NCBI GenBank assembly: GCA_027371825.1
Contig: DAHXLE010000011.1
Location: 1-51,255 of the forward strand
Reading direction: 5' to 3'
Length of the DNA: 51,255 bases
Origin: Candidatus Saccharimonadota bacterium
Lineage (GTDB): Bacteria; Patescibacteriota; Saccharimonadia; Saccharimonadales; UBA4665
The notes under the pieces were generated by a model. The model was not told the DNA's origin. It did no database searches and worked only from the letters and a program-made list of their open reading frames with translations. The position numbers and the translations under genes were made by a program. Below, one piece after another: positions 7,415 through 14,833 of the stretch; within the stretch, counting starts at the first letter, position 1; every line of letters begins with the position of its first letter.

Positions 7415-7569
7415 TTGGCGGTCAAACTTAGCGTCTTTATATGTTTCAAATTTGAGCGATAGCCTAGGATGGTGTGAGGACTGCAAATTACACAAAAAGA
7501 TTCCTGACCGGTCTGCTCGGCAAACATCTTAAACTCCAATAATTTAATCCGGAATTAAAAGAACTTTGC

Positions 7570-7584
7570 TATAGTTAAGACGTG
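7570..7584 (+). promoter_or_regulatory. Leaderless -10 box (TATAGT) before a GTG start
   Basis: TATAGT at 7570-7575, six bases, GTG at 7582; no Shine-Dalgarno. Confidence 0.5.
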
Positions 7585-8238
7585 CTACCTAAAGCTAAAA
7601 AAACGGTATACTTTGTTCGACATGGACAAAGCATGGATAATGCCTCTCCGGTGTTTCAGTCACATCTATCACCATTGAGTGTTAAGGGCCAAAAACAAGC
7701 CGAGCTAATCGCCAATCGAGTTTCAAAAATTACATTTGGAAGCATTATAGCGAGCCCTTTACCTCGAGCTGCTCAAACTGCACAAGCACTAGCGGATAAA
7801 ACCAAAAAACCAATACAGTTTTCGGATTTATTTATAGAGCGCATTAAACCTGCTTCGATTGACGGTAAACCTTGGAACGATAGCAAAGCTATTAAAACAT
7901 GGCATAACTGGGAAGAAAGCCTATATAATCCTGAGTTGCGCATAGAAGATGGCGAAAATTACGATGACATAGTAAAACGCGCCGACAACGCCCTTCAATA
8001 TCTATTGGACCATAGCGAGCGATCAATCGTTGTTGTATCGCATGGCTATTTTATACGGACTATTATATCCAGAGTACTTCTTGGCGATCAATTAAACAGT
8101 AGCGTATTATTTAAAATCCAGAGGGTAGCTTCCATGGAAAATACTGCTATTAGCGTTATACAGTATAGAGATGCTTTTGAAGAGAATGATTGTTGGCGCT
8201 TATGGACCTACAATGACCATTCCCACTTTGCGGATTAG
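7582..8238 (+). CDS. Histidine phosphatase superfamily protein (phosphoglycerate-mutase-like)
   Basis: 218 residues. R13-H14-G15 in YFVRHGQSMDN is the phosphohistidine motif. LSVKGQKQAELIA, ASPLPRAAQTAQAL and the second catalytic His in VVVSHGYFIRTI complete the family set. The active site transfers phosphate through His14. The substrate is not evident: the residues that define 2,3-bisphosphoglycerate mutases (WTG after the RHG motif) are absent, so a broad phosphatase is more likely than a glycolytic mutase. The fusion gene at 40303-41979 carries the better mutase candidate. Monocistronic, with a leaderless GTG start. Confidence 0.82.
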   Translation: MLPKAKKTVYFVRHGQSMDNASPVFQSHLSPLSVKGQKQAELIANRVSKITFGSIIASPLPRAAQTAQALADKTKKPIQFSDLFIERIKPASIDGKPWNDSKAIKTWHNWEESLYNPELRIEDGENYDDIVKRADNALQYLLDHSERSIVVVSHGYFIRTIISRVLLGDQLNSSVLFKIQRVASMENTAISVIQYRDAFEENDCWRLWTYNDHSHFAD

Positions 8239-8320
8239 CCTAAGCTCCATGAGCTATGAGGCAAGCCGAAGCAATAGCCGGGTTATATGATGGGCGGATA
8301 TGTTGATACGAGCTCTGACT

Positions 8321-8345
8321 TCGTTTAGTATACCCAGCCAAGCAT
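8321..8345 (+). repeat. Dispersed intergenic repeat, copy 5 (3' half only)
   Basis: TCGTTTAGTATACCCAGCCAA agrees with copy 2 at about 16 of 21 positions. It sits between the histidine phosphatase and the broken membrane gene. Confidence 0.3.
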
Positions 8346-8370
8346 AAGCAATATTGTATGATAATACAAT

Positions 8371-8656
8371 ATGAGCGAACTACCTCAAAAGGTATTGGAA
8401 ATTATTAATAACTTCCGTGATTGGCTTACTCATACTAGGTTTTTTTGTATTCTACTTCTATCAACTGCAAACCATTAATATTTATATTGATACAAATAAT
8501 ACATGCCGATGGTTAAACGGTAAGATTACATCAGGGACTTCAGCTATTGCAAGAATAAAAACGGTGCAAATACATAGGTATCAGCTTGCGTCTCGCATAA
8601 GGACTGCAGCACAGAACCAAGAATGTCTTAGTACTCTGTACCACAACAACTATTAG
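8371..8656 (+). pseudogene. Small membrane protein gene broken by a one-base frameshift
   Basis: ATG at 8371 (with GATAAT five bases upstream) opens a 35-codon frame, MSELPQKVLEIINNF..., that loses sense after ~15 codons. From GTG at 8417 the next frame continues with a clean membrane helix (VIGLLILGFFVFYFYQL) and ~60 polar residues to a stop at 8656. Removing one base near 8410-8416 joins the two into a ~94-residue single-pass protein. It is either a true frameshift mutation or a base-calling error. No family recognised. A restart at GTG 8417 would give a 79-residue protein. Confidence 0.4.
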
Positions 8657-9110
8657 TTTCAATAACAAGACGAGTTGTTTAAGATGTTCCTAAAACTAAA
8701 AAATAATACCCCGTTTCTATATATTTTAGTCACCGAATGAATCGTTTACTATAAACACCTCTTCCGTGCTGAACCAATCGAATCATGCTATTATTTCACT
8801 CCATATCGAAAAAATCTAAAATTACCTACTCTAAATCCATGCTGAGCATTACGGCTCACAACCCCTAAGCAATTGCATAATGAAAATTAGTAGTTAAAAC
8901 ACGTTTTATATTTACATAGTCTTAACTTTTAACATTGATCCTTAGATCATAGTAAGTGTTGACGTTCGAACATTAGACTAAAACATTAGTCAATTTGGTA
9001 ACACATTATTGTAGTATCTCCTTGGACCTGGACTGCCTCAGCAAATGTATGGTGTACATTATCGGGGTGTCTACTTGTTGTCTTAACGACACTCAAAGAT
9101 TTAGTGATGC
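8657..9110. other. AT-rich non-coding gap
   Basis: Only very short ORFs with no coding character are seen, and no recognisable structure other than the promoter of the next gene at the right end. Confidence 0.4.
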
Positions 9111-9125
9111 TACAATTAGCTTATG
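9108..9125 (+). promoter_or_regulatory. Leaderless extended -10 (TGC-TACAAT)
   Basis: TGCTACAAT (hexamer 9111-9116), six bases, ATG at 9123. Confidence 0.5.
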
Positions 9126-9344
9126 AATCAAATACTTAAACATAAACTGCTAGCTATCCCGCTTATCATATGGGTGCTTCAACTACTGTATGTTGCTTTT
9201 GCGTTGGGGCTGTTTGCGGTGTTGACTTTATTTACCCATCAAGTCCACCATCTGCTGTTTCAGGTGATTTATGTTATGGTAATGATTGCAATAAATGTCT
9301 TTTGGCGTATTGCCTTTAGTAGACAAAAGCCAGAGTGGTTCTAG
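9123..9344 (+). CDS. Small two-helix membrane protein, unknown function
   Basis: 73 residues with two predicted membrane helices (~10-36 and ~45-64), a His-rich link between them (HQVHH) and a basic tail (RQKPEWF). The second helix contains ALGLF-like small-residue packing before the loop. There is no recognised family and no operon partner. Support comes from a good leaderless promoter and clear membrane-protein composition. The opposite-strand ORF here is its shadow. Confidence 0.55.
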   Translation: MNQILKHKLLAIPLIIWVLQLLYVAFALGLFAVLTLFTHQVHHLLFQVIYVMVMIAINVFWRIAFSRQKPEWF

Positions 9345-9581
9345 TTTTTTATGAAAATTAGTCAAGGTAATTGTCTGTGCCAACAAAGCTTCCTCTCTCG
9401 CCATCGATACGATCAATAGCATGAATCAAGGCTATAAAATCGTGCATAATTCCTCACAAACCAATAAGACACGGTATAGTATCCATACTGTACTGTTTCT
9501 AACTTCACACAATGCTTGGAGTCGGAGGTTCAACTCAAAACTCGAACTTGTTTTTGAAGGTTATGAGTATTTGTAGAATGT

Positions 9582-9689
9582 TTAGAAAATTATACCTAGT
9601 ACAACACCGCCCAAGAAACCAATAAACAGAATAGCCACTAACCGCACCATAGCTATATGCATAACAATACTTGCTATTACTAAGTGCAT
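9582..9689 (-). CDS. Possible 35-residue membrane peptide or gene fragment
   Basis: ATG at 9689 to TAA encodes a nearly all-hydrophobic peptide ending AILFIGFLGGVVLGIIF. There is no clear promoter or ribosome site. With the upstream frame at 9750-9875 it may be the second membrane segment of a decayed two-helix protein. Confidence 0.22.
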   Translation of the reverse strand: MHLVIASIVMHIAMVRLVAILFIGFLGGVVLGIIF

Positions 9690-9749
9690 ACTATGACCTA
9701 ATCTCTTCCCTTTGATATTTGTCGTTAACTACAATATTCATCGACATTC

Positions 9750-9875
9750 CTATACCGACGCAATCAAAAACCCTAAAATAATAGCAACAACAAAGTATAC
9801 GAATAAATGCGTCAATGTTATCTTTACCGACGAACCGGTTGCGACTATTATCGGTAAATGTGTTGTGTGTGACAT
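9750..9875 (-). CDS. Possible 41-residue membrane peptide or gene fragment
   Basis: ATG at 9875 to TAG encodes MSHTTHLPIIVATG followed by a good membrane helix (LFVYFVVAIILGFLIASV). It lies downstream of the ICMT-like gene on the same strand. It is either a true small protein or the N-terminal piece of a broken membrane protein whose remainder is at 9582-9689. No strong start signal. Confidence 0.28.
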   Translation of the reverse strand: MSHTTHLPIIVATGSSVKITLTHLFVYFVVAIILGFLIASV

Positions 9876-9995
9876 GATAATTTTTGAAAAATACATGTAT
9901 TATGTACCCATATATTATAGATCTCTTTGAGCTCTACTCCCTGCATGTTTAGTGCTAATTGATTTATTTATTGACATACTAAGACCTTTATTGGA

Positions 9996-10562
9996 TTAAA
10001 AAATATATGGCACAATGGCTTTAACACGCTTCTTGTAAGATATATACTCCTTAGAAAAGTGCTTCAACATAAGTTCCTCTTCAAGGCGACTCTTTCCATT
10101 AAAACCCACTACATAAACAGCCAACAGAATGAAAGCGTATATCTTTCCTATATTAATAGCCGTTCCGATTGACATTAATATTAAGCCCGAATATATCGGA
10201 TGTCGAACAACCGAGTACGGCCCGTGTTTAATAAGTTTATGACCTTTTTTAAAAGTTATTCCAGCGCTCCAATTTCTACCCAGAATAGCGCGAGCCCAAA
10301 TACTAAAAACCAGCCCGATCACTACGAGTACGTCGGTTAATATACCTAAATCGATAGAGGTCCGCCATAAGGTGTATTGTAAAAATGTCTTTGTATAGAA
10401 CATGGTAACGAACAAACCGACAACGACCACGCTGAGTAAGAATATGTACTTAAAGGCAATATGTTTTTCAACATTTTGCTTAACATTAGAGGCATTTATT
10501 ATCCAGTACATCAACAATACAATCCAACAGAGCAATATGAATAGTCCTGTCCAGTTGTTCAT
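9996..10562 (-). CDS. Isoprenylcysteine carboxyl methyltransferase (ICMT)-like membrane protein
   Basis: 188 residues with about five membrane helices. The C-terminal half carries the ICMT/PEMT-type SAM site: HGPYSVVRHPIYSG, then EEELMLKHFSKEYISYKKRVKAIVP. In eukaryotes ICMT methylates prenylated cysteines; bacterial relatives methylate isoprenoid, phenolic or lipid substrates. The substrate here is unknown. The start follows TAAACT (10569-10574 on the minus strand) by exactly six bases, so the mRNA is probably leaderless. Monocistronic. Confidence 0.82.
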   Translation of the reverse strand: MNNWTGLFILLCWIVLLMYWIINASNVKQNVEKHIAFKYIFLLSVVVVGLFVTMFYTKTFLQYTLWRTSIDLGILTDVLVVIGLVFSIWARAILGRNWSAGITFKKGHKLIKHGPYSVVRHPIYSGLILMSIGTAINIGKIYAFILLAVYVVGFNGKSRLEEELMLKHFSKEYISYKKRVKAIVPYIF

Positions 10563-10739
10563 GTGGTTAGTTTAACCATAGCTTATTTATGTATTTAACC
10601 TTATGGTTGTATTTTACTCTAAGATAAAGCCTTGCTCAATATGATTTAGGTGGCAAGTCGATGATCAAACATTAATTATCACCGCTAATATGATCGGACC
10701 AATGCTTTACGAAGGAAATTTTTTATATATGACAATGTA

Positions 10740-11606
10740 TTAGCCTAGTCGGCTAAACAATCTATTCACAAAAATAGGATCCTCGTGATCAACCAGGGGG
10801 CGGCCCGTATCAAGCTTAGTAATCTTGGCCATATCACCGGTTGATAGCTCGAAGTCAAAAACATTAAAGTTTTCTTCGATACGTTCTTTGTGGGTAGATT
10901 TAGGAATTGCTACGATTCCTCGTTGGATGTGCCATCGTAACACTACTTGGCCGATAGATTTTCCGTGATTTTTGGCAATCTCGGATAAGATTTCATTGGT
11001 GAATATTTCGTGTTGTCCTTCTGCAAATGGTCCCCAGCCTTCATGTACAATACCGTATTCTTCCATAATTTTTCTGGTATTAACTTCTTGATTAAACGGA
11101 TGTGTTTCAATTTGATTAACCATCGGGACTACATCTCTGTCTAATACTTTTCTGTTGGTCAGTATAAAGTTTGTCAATTTTGCGCCATTAAAGTTGGACA
11201 CACCAATTGCTTTAACTTTACCGGCTTCATATAACTCTACAAGTGCTTTCCAGGCTCCAAAAATATCACCGTATGGCTGATGGATAAGATATAAATCCAG
11301 ATAATCTATCCTTAATTTGTCTAATGACGCTTGGTATGCCTGCTTGGCTTTTTCGTACGAAGCATTGCCGATCCACATCTTGCTAGTGATAAAAATTTCT
11401 TTACGAGGTACGCCGCTTTTTCTTATCCCACGGCCAACAGCTGCCTCGTTGCCGTATGAGGCGGCCGTATCAATGGAACGATACCCGGTCTGCAGTGCTG
11501 TAACTACACTCTGTTCAGCATCCTCATCGCTCATTTGGAAAACACCCAGTCCTAGTATGGGCATCTTTGTTCCATTAGACAGGTTTATCATTGGAATATC
11601 CGACAT
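10740..11606 (-). CDS. Aldo/keto reductase (diketogluconate-reductase-like)
   Basis: 288 residues covering the whole AKR barrel. Motifs are GLGVFQMSDEDAE, SIDTAASYGNE (catalytic Asp and Tyr), FITSKMW (Lys), LDLYLIHQP (His), IGVSNF, QIETHPF and the NADPH phosphate-binding IPKSTHKERIEEN. It reduces aldehydes or ketones with NADPH in the cytosol. The first 40 residues and overall length fit the AKR5/2,5-diketo-D-gluconate-reductase-like group, but the substrate range of such enzymes is broad. The start is preceded by a G-rich ribosome site (AAGGGGGGCAAG). Its NADPH could come from the pentose-phosphate operon at 29.4-32.4 kb. Confidence 0.92.
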   Translation of the reverse strand: MSDIPMINLSNGTKMPILGLGVFQMSDEDAEQSVVTALQTGYRSIDTAASYGNEAAVGRGIRKSGVPRKEIFITSKMWIGNASYEKAKQAYQASLDKLRIDYLDLYLIHQPYGDIFGAWKALVELYEAGKVKAIGVSNFNGAKLTNFILTNRKVLDRDVVPMVNQIETHPFNQEVNTRKIMEEYGIVHEGWGPFAEGQHEIFTNEILSEIAKNHGKSIGQVVLRWHIQRGIVAIPKSTHKERIEENFNVFDFELSTGDMAKITKLDTGRPLVDHEDPIFVNRLFSRLG

Positions 11607-11740
11607 CTTGCCCCCCTTTTTTTATTAACTGCCTTGCATTTTATATTATACGCCCGGATTTAGAACCAAAGAACTTCGTGAGCCCCAATATCAAACTCAA
11701 CCATTATAATTACGTCATCACTTGCTCGGGGGCGAAGACA

Positions 11741-11770
11741 ATGCACCTAAAGGAGGTGTAAGGAGGTAAT
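11741..11770 (+). other. Tandem Shine-Dalgarno-like motifs, first one inside a palindrome
   Basis: CACCTAAAGGAGGTG (11744-11758; CACCT/AGGTG arms) is followed by AAGGAGGTAAT (11760-11770). A six-codon frame starts at 11741 (ATG CAC CTA AAG GAG GTG TAA) and runs through the first motif. No start codon lies 5-10 bases after either motif. The minus strand reads as tandem anti-Shine-Dalgarno (ACCTCCTT). Confidence 0.4.
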
Positions 11771-11903
11771 ATTTAAACATTCATCCAAGTGAAGTATGCA
11801 AACAGATACCAAATCTATCACCAAGCCAACTGCCTGCTGATATGTTGCCGACCCAGCAAACGACTAAACCGGCATACACCCCTGGGAGTTATATGATTGA
11901 ATT

Positions 11904-11932
11904 GCGAGAAACCTAAAATCTAGGCTTCGCGC
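11904..11932 (-). terminator. Strong hairpin downstream of the GH5-like gene
   Basis: GCGCGAAGCCTA pairs with TAGGTTTCTCGC (minus strand): 12 positions with one mismatch and one G-U, 5-base loop. It lies ~40 bases past the glycosidase stop. It has no T-run, so it may stabilise the 3' end as much as terminate. Confidence 0.5.
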
Positions 11933-11973
11933 GGTTTGCATCTAATTCTAGTGTTTAGGTGGCCATTTATTAT

Positions 11974-13272
11974 TTAGTTCAATGGCGCGCTGTTACGAGC
12001 AAAGTAGTTCTGCAATAATTTACCAACACCCTGACCGAACTCATGCCCACAATCATAACTACTCGTTAGATGGGTTGGAATTCTAAGATCCGCGGCATTT
12101 ACAGGACTATTCGGGGAATTAAGATTGGATGGCCTCGCAAAACGACCGCCCCGTACAAGGGAACCGGCTTGGAGTGACCAGGCTATAATCCCAACACCAT
12201 GAGCATGCAAATAGTTTAAATACAGTGGAGCATTTGTATAGGCTGTGGAAAAACACTCGGTCCAGGGCGATTGATACTGTGCCCATTCACCATCAACAAC
12301 CGGTGCTATCTCAGCCAAATTACCTATTTCCGCCCAACTTGACGGCTTGTTTAAATCGGGGTGATGAATCGAGTACTCTATGTTGCTCCCTTGTATTAAG
12401 TACTTTTTAGACGGGAGTTCTCTGGCTTCGTTGGGTCCTTCTACCCAGATTAAATTTTTTGCTCCATAGCCTCTAATCTGATTAACCAGAGTTTGGGTAC
12501 CGACGTATTCGGCTCCGTTAAACTCTCCGCCATATTTCCATACATTCCAAATCGTGGATGAGCTAGCTTGAAAATATCTATGGGTAAAGTGCTTACGGGT
12601 AGGCAGCCCGAATGGAACAAAACCCCTGTGGGGCGTAAATTTATTAGAAGTAGTCAAAAATTGATTTAATCTAGGTTCATTAAAGAGATCAAAAATAATG
12701 TATGGGCTATTTTTAAATGTATGTGCCAGCACATTCCAAAACTTGACTGTCGTTGTCGTGGGACTTGGGGTGTTATTAGTAAATTCTGTTTGATCGTTTA
12801 ACACTACTGCCATGTTGAGACTGCGGATAAGTTTGACCTGGCTTATTATCGCCTCTAAGAAATGTTCATTATAGGTCTTACCCGGTGTAGGATTATTCAG
12901 TAGGTTACTTTCGGCAATTTGAAGACGGACGGTATTGGCATGCCAATACTTGGCTGCAGCTATTATCTGAGCCCTTATATTAGCAACATTTTCATTATAA
13001 TCACTGTCTTCCAGCCCGCCGTATATCGAAATACCCTCTGGTATGAATAGTTTACCGTTACCGGTGACTATATGGTTGCCGACAACGTTCAGTTGCCCGT
13101 TATTATCGCTAGCTATATTACTACCGAGACTTGTATTGGCTGATGCGGCTACGGTTGGTTGTCCCGACGGAGGAGCTATAAGCATAAGCCCGTACGTAAT
13201 AAATAACACCGCCAAAACGAATATACGCATTTTGGATTTGGGTTTTAGCATCACTCTATCGTTCTTAAACAT
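11974..13272 (-). CDS. Secreted glycoside hydrolase, GH5-like
   Basis: 432 residues. Residues ~15-34 form a signal sequence or anchor (IFVLAVLFITYGLMLI) after a basic start. The catalytic domain (~60-400) has GH5/clan-A features: N113-T-V-R early, FDLFNEP with acid/base Glu199, IWVEGPNE, HHPDL and a nucleophile Glu329 in VVDGEWAQY. Clan-A retaining enzymes cut beta-1,4 or beta-1,3 glycans; the subfamily is not clear. Acting outside the cell, it could trim host-cell or biofilm polysaccharide, as expected for a surface-attached CPR bacterium. The start has AGAGGCGG just upstream. A C-terminal Cys pair (CFSTAY, SYDCGH) may form a disulfide. Confidence 0.78.
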   Translation of the reverse strand: MFKNDRVMLKPKSKMRIFVLAVLFITYGLMLIAPPSGQPTVAASANTSLGSNIASDNNGQLNVVGNHIVTGNGKLFIPEGISIYGGLEDSDYNENVANIRAQIIAAAKYWHANTVRLQIAESNLLNNPTPGKTYNEHFLEAIISQVKLIRSLNMAVVLNDQTEFTNNTPSPTTTTVKFWNVLAHTFKNSPYIIFDLFNEPRLNQFLTTSNKFTPHRGFVPFGLPTRKHFTHRYFQASSSTIWNVWKYGGEFNGAEYVGTQTLVNQIRGYGAKNLIWVEGPNEARELPSKKYLIQGSNIEYSIHHPDLNKPSSWAEIGNLAEIAPVVDGEWAQYQSPWTECFSTAYTNAPLYLNYLHAHGVGIIAWSLQAGSLVRGGRFARPSNLNSPNSPVNAADLRIPTHLTSSYDCGHEFGQGVGKLLQNYFARNSAPLN

Positions 13273-13358
13273 ACCGCCTCTTATTCACCCGAAATATTAT
13301 TTTCTGCTACTCTCTTGAAATTTATTCTAGTCTTTAATGATTCTGAGCCCGTGATATA

Positions 13359-14396
13359 TTAGCTTGATATAGGGACGTATTTGCTCCCGACAATTCTAAC
13401 CGTACGTCCTAAAATAAATTGGCTTAATCCGTTCGTCGACTTTTGTCGGTGGGCACGATCACGGATTAATTCTAATAGATGAGCTTTGGATAACCAGATA
13501 GGATCATTTTTTGACACTATCCCCACAGCCCATTCTTGATCTTTTTTACCCTGGTCGCTTACGGGCTCTGAATCAAGCAGCCCGGCATCGATAATAGTCT
13601 GCCTTTGCGCCTCCAACACGGTCAGTGCGTCAAAAATACCACTTAACGCTATTGTCCTAGCAAAATTATTATACCCGGTAATTCCTTTTTGCCCAGGCAT
13701 GGCAAAACTATCTCCTTCGTGCTGACGACGCATTCCCGCTAACGCTATATCGGGATCTATTGATGTCAGCTCTCTTAGGATTGAGATGTAAAACCGGTAA
13801 TGACGTCCTTCGTCTCCTCCGATGGCGCGTAAATTTTTTGCACCCGATTCATCCATTACCCTGGCGGAGTGAAAATGTGCAATCTGAGTCAGTAACTCTT
13901 GAGTTGATACATACGCAAGCGAATCGGCAATCGACACTACTGCCAGGTGTATTCCTGCTACCATATTTTGTTCTCGGATAGGCAACCACTCTTTCGACAT
14001 GTCCACGACGCCTCTCGCCTCAATTGCTCTAGCCATTATTTCGCCATGACTTTTCTCTTCGGTAGTCCATCGCCTATTCCACTCCCTCCAGGGAAATGCG
14101 GATTCAATATGAGCTGAATACCAAGGCAAATTTTCTTCGGTTGCAGCACCAACCAACAGGGACGCCTTCATCACCTCCTTTACGTCAATGCCATACTCTG
14201 CCCACTTAGCAACAAATTCTTCATACTCGTCGCGAAGGTTCGGATATTCGGATAAAGGAACCTCTTCGTATGGGTCCAAAGACGTTGTGTCACGGCCCGG
14301 TTTTGATACATGTCTATCATAAGCTAGGTTAACTGCTTGCTGGATAGCAGACAGTCGTAATTTTTCATCTGCAATATTTACTTCGTAATCTGTGAT
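13359..14396 (-). CDS. Acyl-ACP desaturase-like diiron protein, apparent ATC start
   Basis: The ferritin-like diiron core shows an EEN pair (~87-88), EEKSHG (E114, H117), QELLTQ (~156-161) and GGDEGRHY (E186, H189), as in plant and mycobacterial (DesA-type) acyl-ACP desaturases. The first ordinary start (TTG 14279, 306 residues) would cut off a helix (DEKLRLSAIQQAVNLAYDRH) matching the family N-terminus. That frame stays open to ATC at 14394-14396, which lies six bases after TAAAAT (14403-14408), the leaderless spacing seen elsewhere. I therefore annotate 345 residues with an ATC start. Desaturation needs O2 and reduced ferredoxin or a similar donor; flavin reductases lie next door. A non-desaturase oxidase is possible. 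Confidence 0.7.
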   Translation of the reverse strand: MTDYEVNIADEKLRLSAIQQAVNLAYDRHVSKPGRDTTSLDPYEEVPLSEYPNLRDEYEEFVAKWAEYGIDVKEVMKASLLVGAATEENLPWYSAHIESAFPWREWNRRWTTEEKSHGEIMARAIEARGVVDMSKEWLPIREQNMVAGIHLAVVSIADSLAYVSTQELLTQIAHFHSARVMDESGAKNLRAIGGDEGRHYRFYISILRELTSIDPDIALAGMRRQHEGDSFAMPGQKGITGYNNFARTIALSGIFDALTVLEAQRQTIIDAGLLDSEPVSDQGKKDQEWAVGIVSKNDPIWLSKAHLLELIRDRAHRQKSTNGLSQFILGRTVRIVGSKYVPISS

Positions 14397-14408
14397 TAGT
14401 ATATTTTA
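14394..14408 (-). promoter_or_regulatory. Leaderless -10 box (TAAAAT) preceding an ATC codon
   Basis: Minus strand: TAAAAT (14403-14408), six bases, ATC (14394-14396). An in-frame TAA (14409-14411 region) prevents any start further upstream. Confidence 0.45.
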
Positions 14409-14816
14409 TCAGTTAGGGCATCTTTATTAAAAGTGGTTATGTTTAATAAAACAAGAAACTAACAAATAGACCTGTATGTTTGTCGTTCGCCAGACATAAC
14501 ATATCTACATACAAGCAAGTCGAATAATTTCTAGCGACGTTGTATCTGTGATTGGCAAGTGATGCCAGTTGTAATTTTATCGGCACTTGCACTATCAATT
14601 AATTTGAAAATTTTTGGATTTCATAAGGATTGGTTCTGTGCATCGGTAATTACACTGCCCTACAACAAGCTCATGGTCAAATGTCCGTCGGGTTGTACTT
14701 GGCCCATGGTAATTGCAGAATGAACTCGAAAATACCATAACCCGGACTCATAACATCTACTTAAACGATTCTTACGGTTATCATTAGCATTATAATTGAC
14801 TGCCGAACAGAATTGC
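14409..14816. other. Divergent intergenic region with an inverted repeat
   Basis: No gene seen. GCAAGTG (14555-14561) and CACTTGC (14584-14590) form perfect 7-bp arms around a 22-base spacer. They could be a regulator site between the desaturase and the redox cassette or a hairpin. Confidence 0.4.
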
Positions 14817-14822
14817 TATAAT
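14796..14822 (+). promoter_or_regulatory. Promoter of the left redox cassette
   Basis: TTGACT (14796-14801), 15-base spacer, TATAAT (14817-14822), 11 bases before the ATG. The leader would be only ~4-5 bases. Confidence 0.45.
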
Positions 14823-14833
14823 AAACCTTAAGC

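Larger units (their letters stand above)
9345..9995. other. Gap with two short minus-strand membrane-peptide ORFs
   Basis: Mostly non-coding. Two short minus-strand frames (9750-9875 and 9582-9689) encode hydrophobic segments and are listed separately. A plus-strand ORF at 9712-9930 is judged a shadow. Confidence 0.4.
11607..11973. other. Gap with tandem Shine-Dalgarno-like repeats and a strong hairpin
   Basis: No gene above a few codons. It holds two AAGGAGGT copies 11 bases apart (11749-11770) with no start codon at working distance, and a long hairpin at 11904-11932. Confidence 0.45.

Noticed and set aside
9228-9422. Minus-strand frame of 64 codons overlapping the small membrane protein at 9123-9344
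   Set aside because: Shadow of the plus-strand membrane gene.
9712-9930. Plus-strand frame of 72 codons
   Set aside because: The start codon is unsupported, the composition is unlike its neighbours, and the opposite strand gives better hydrophobic peptides.
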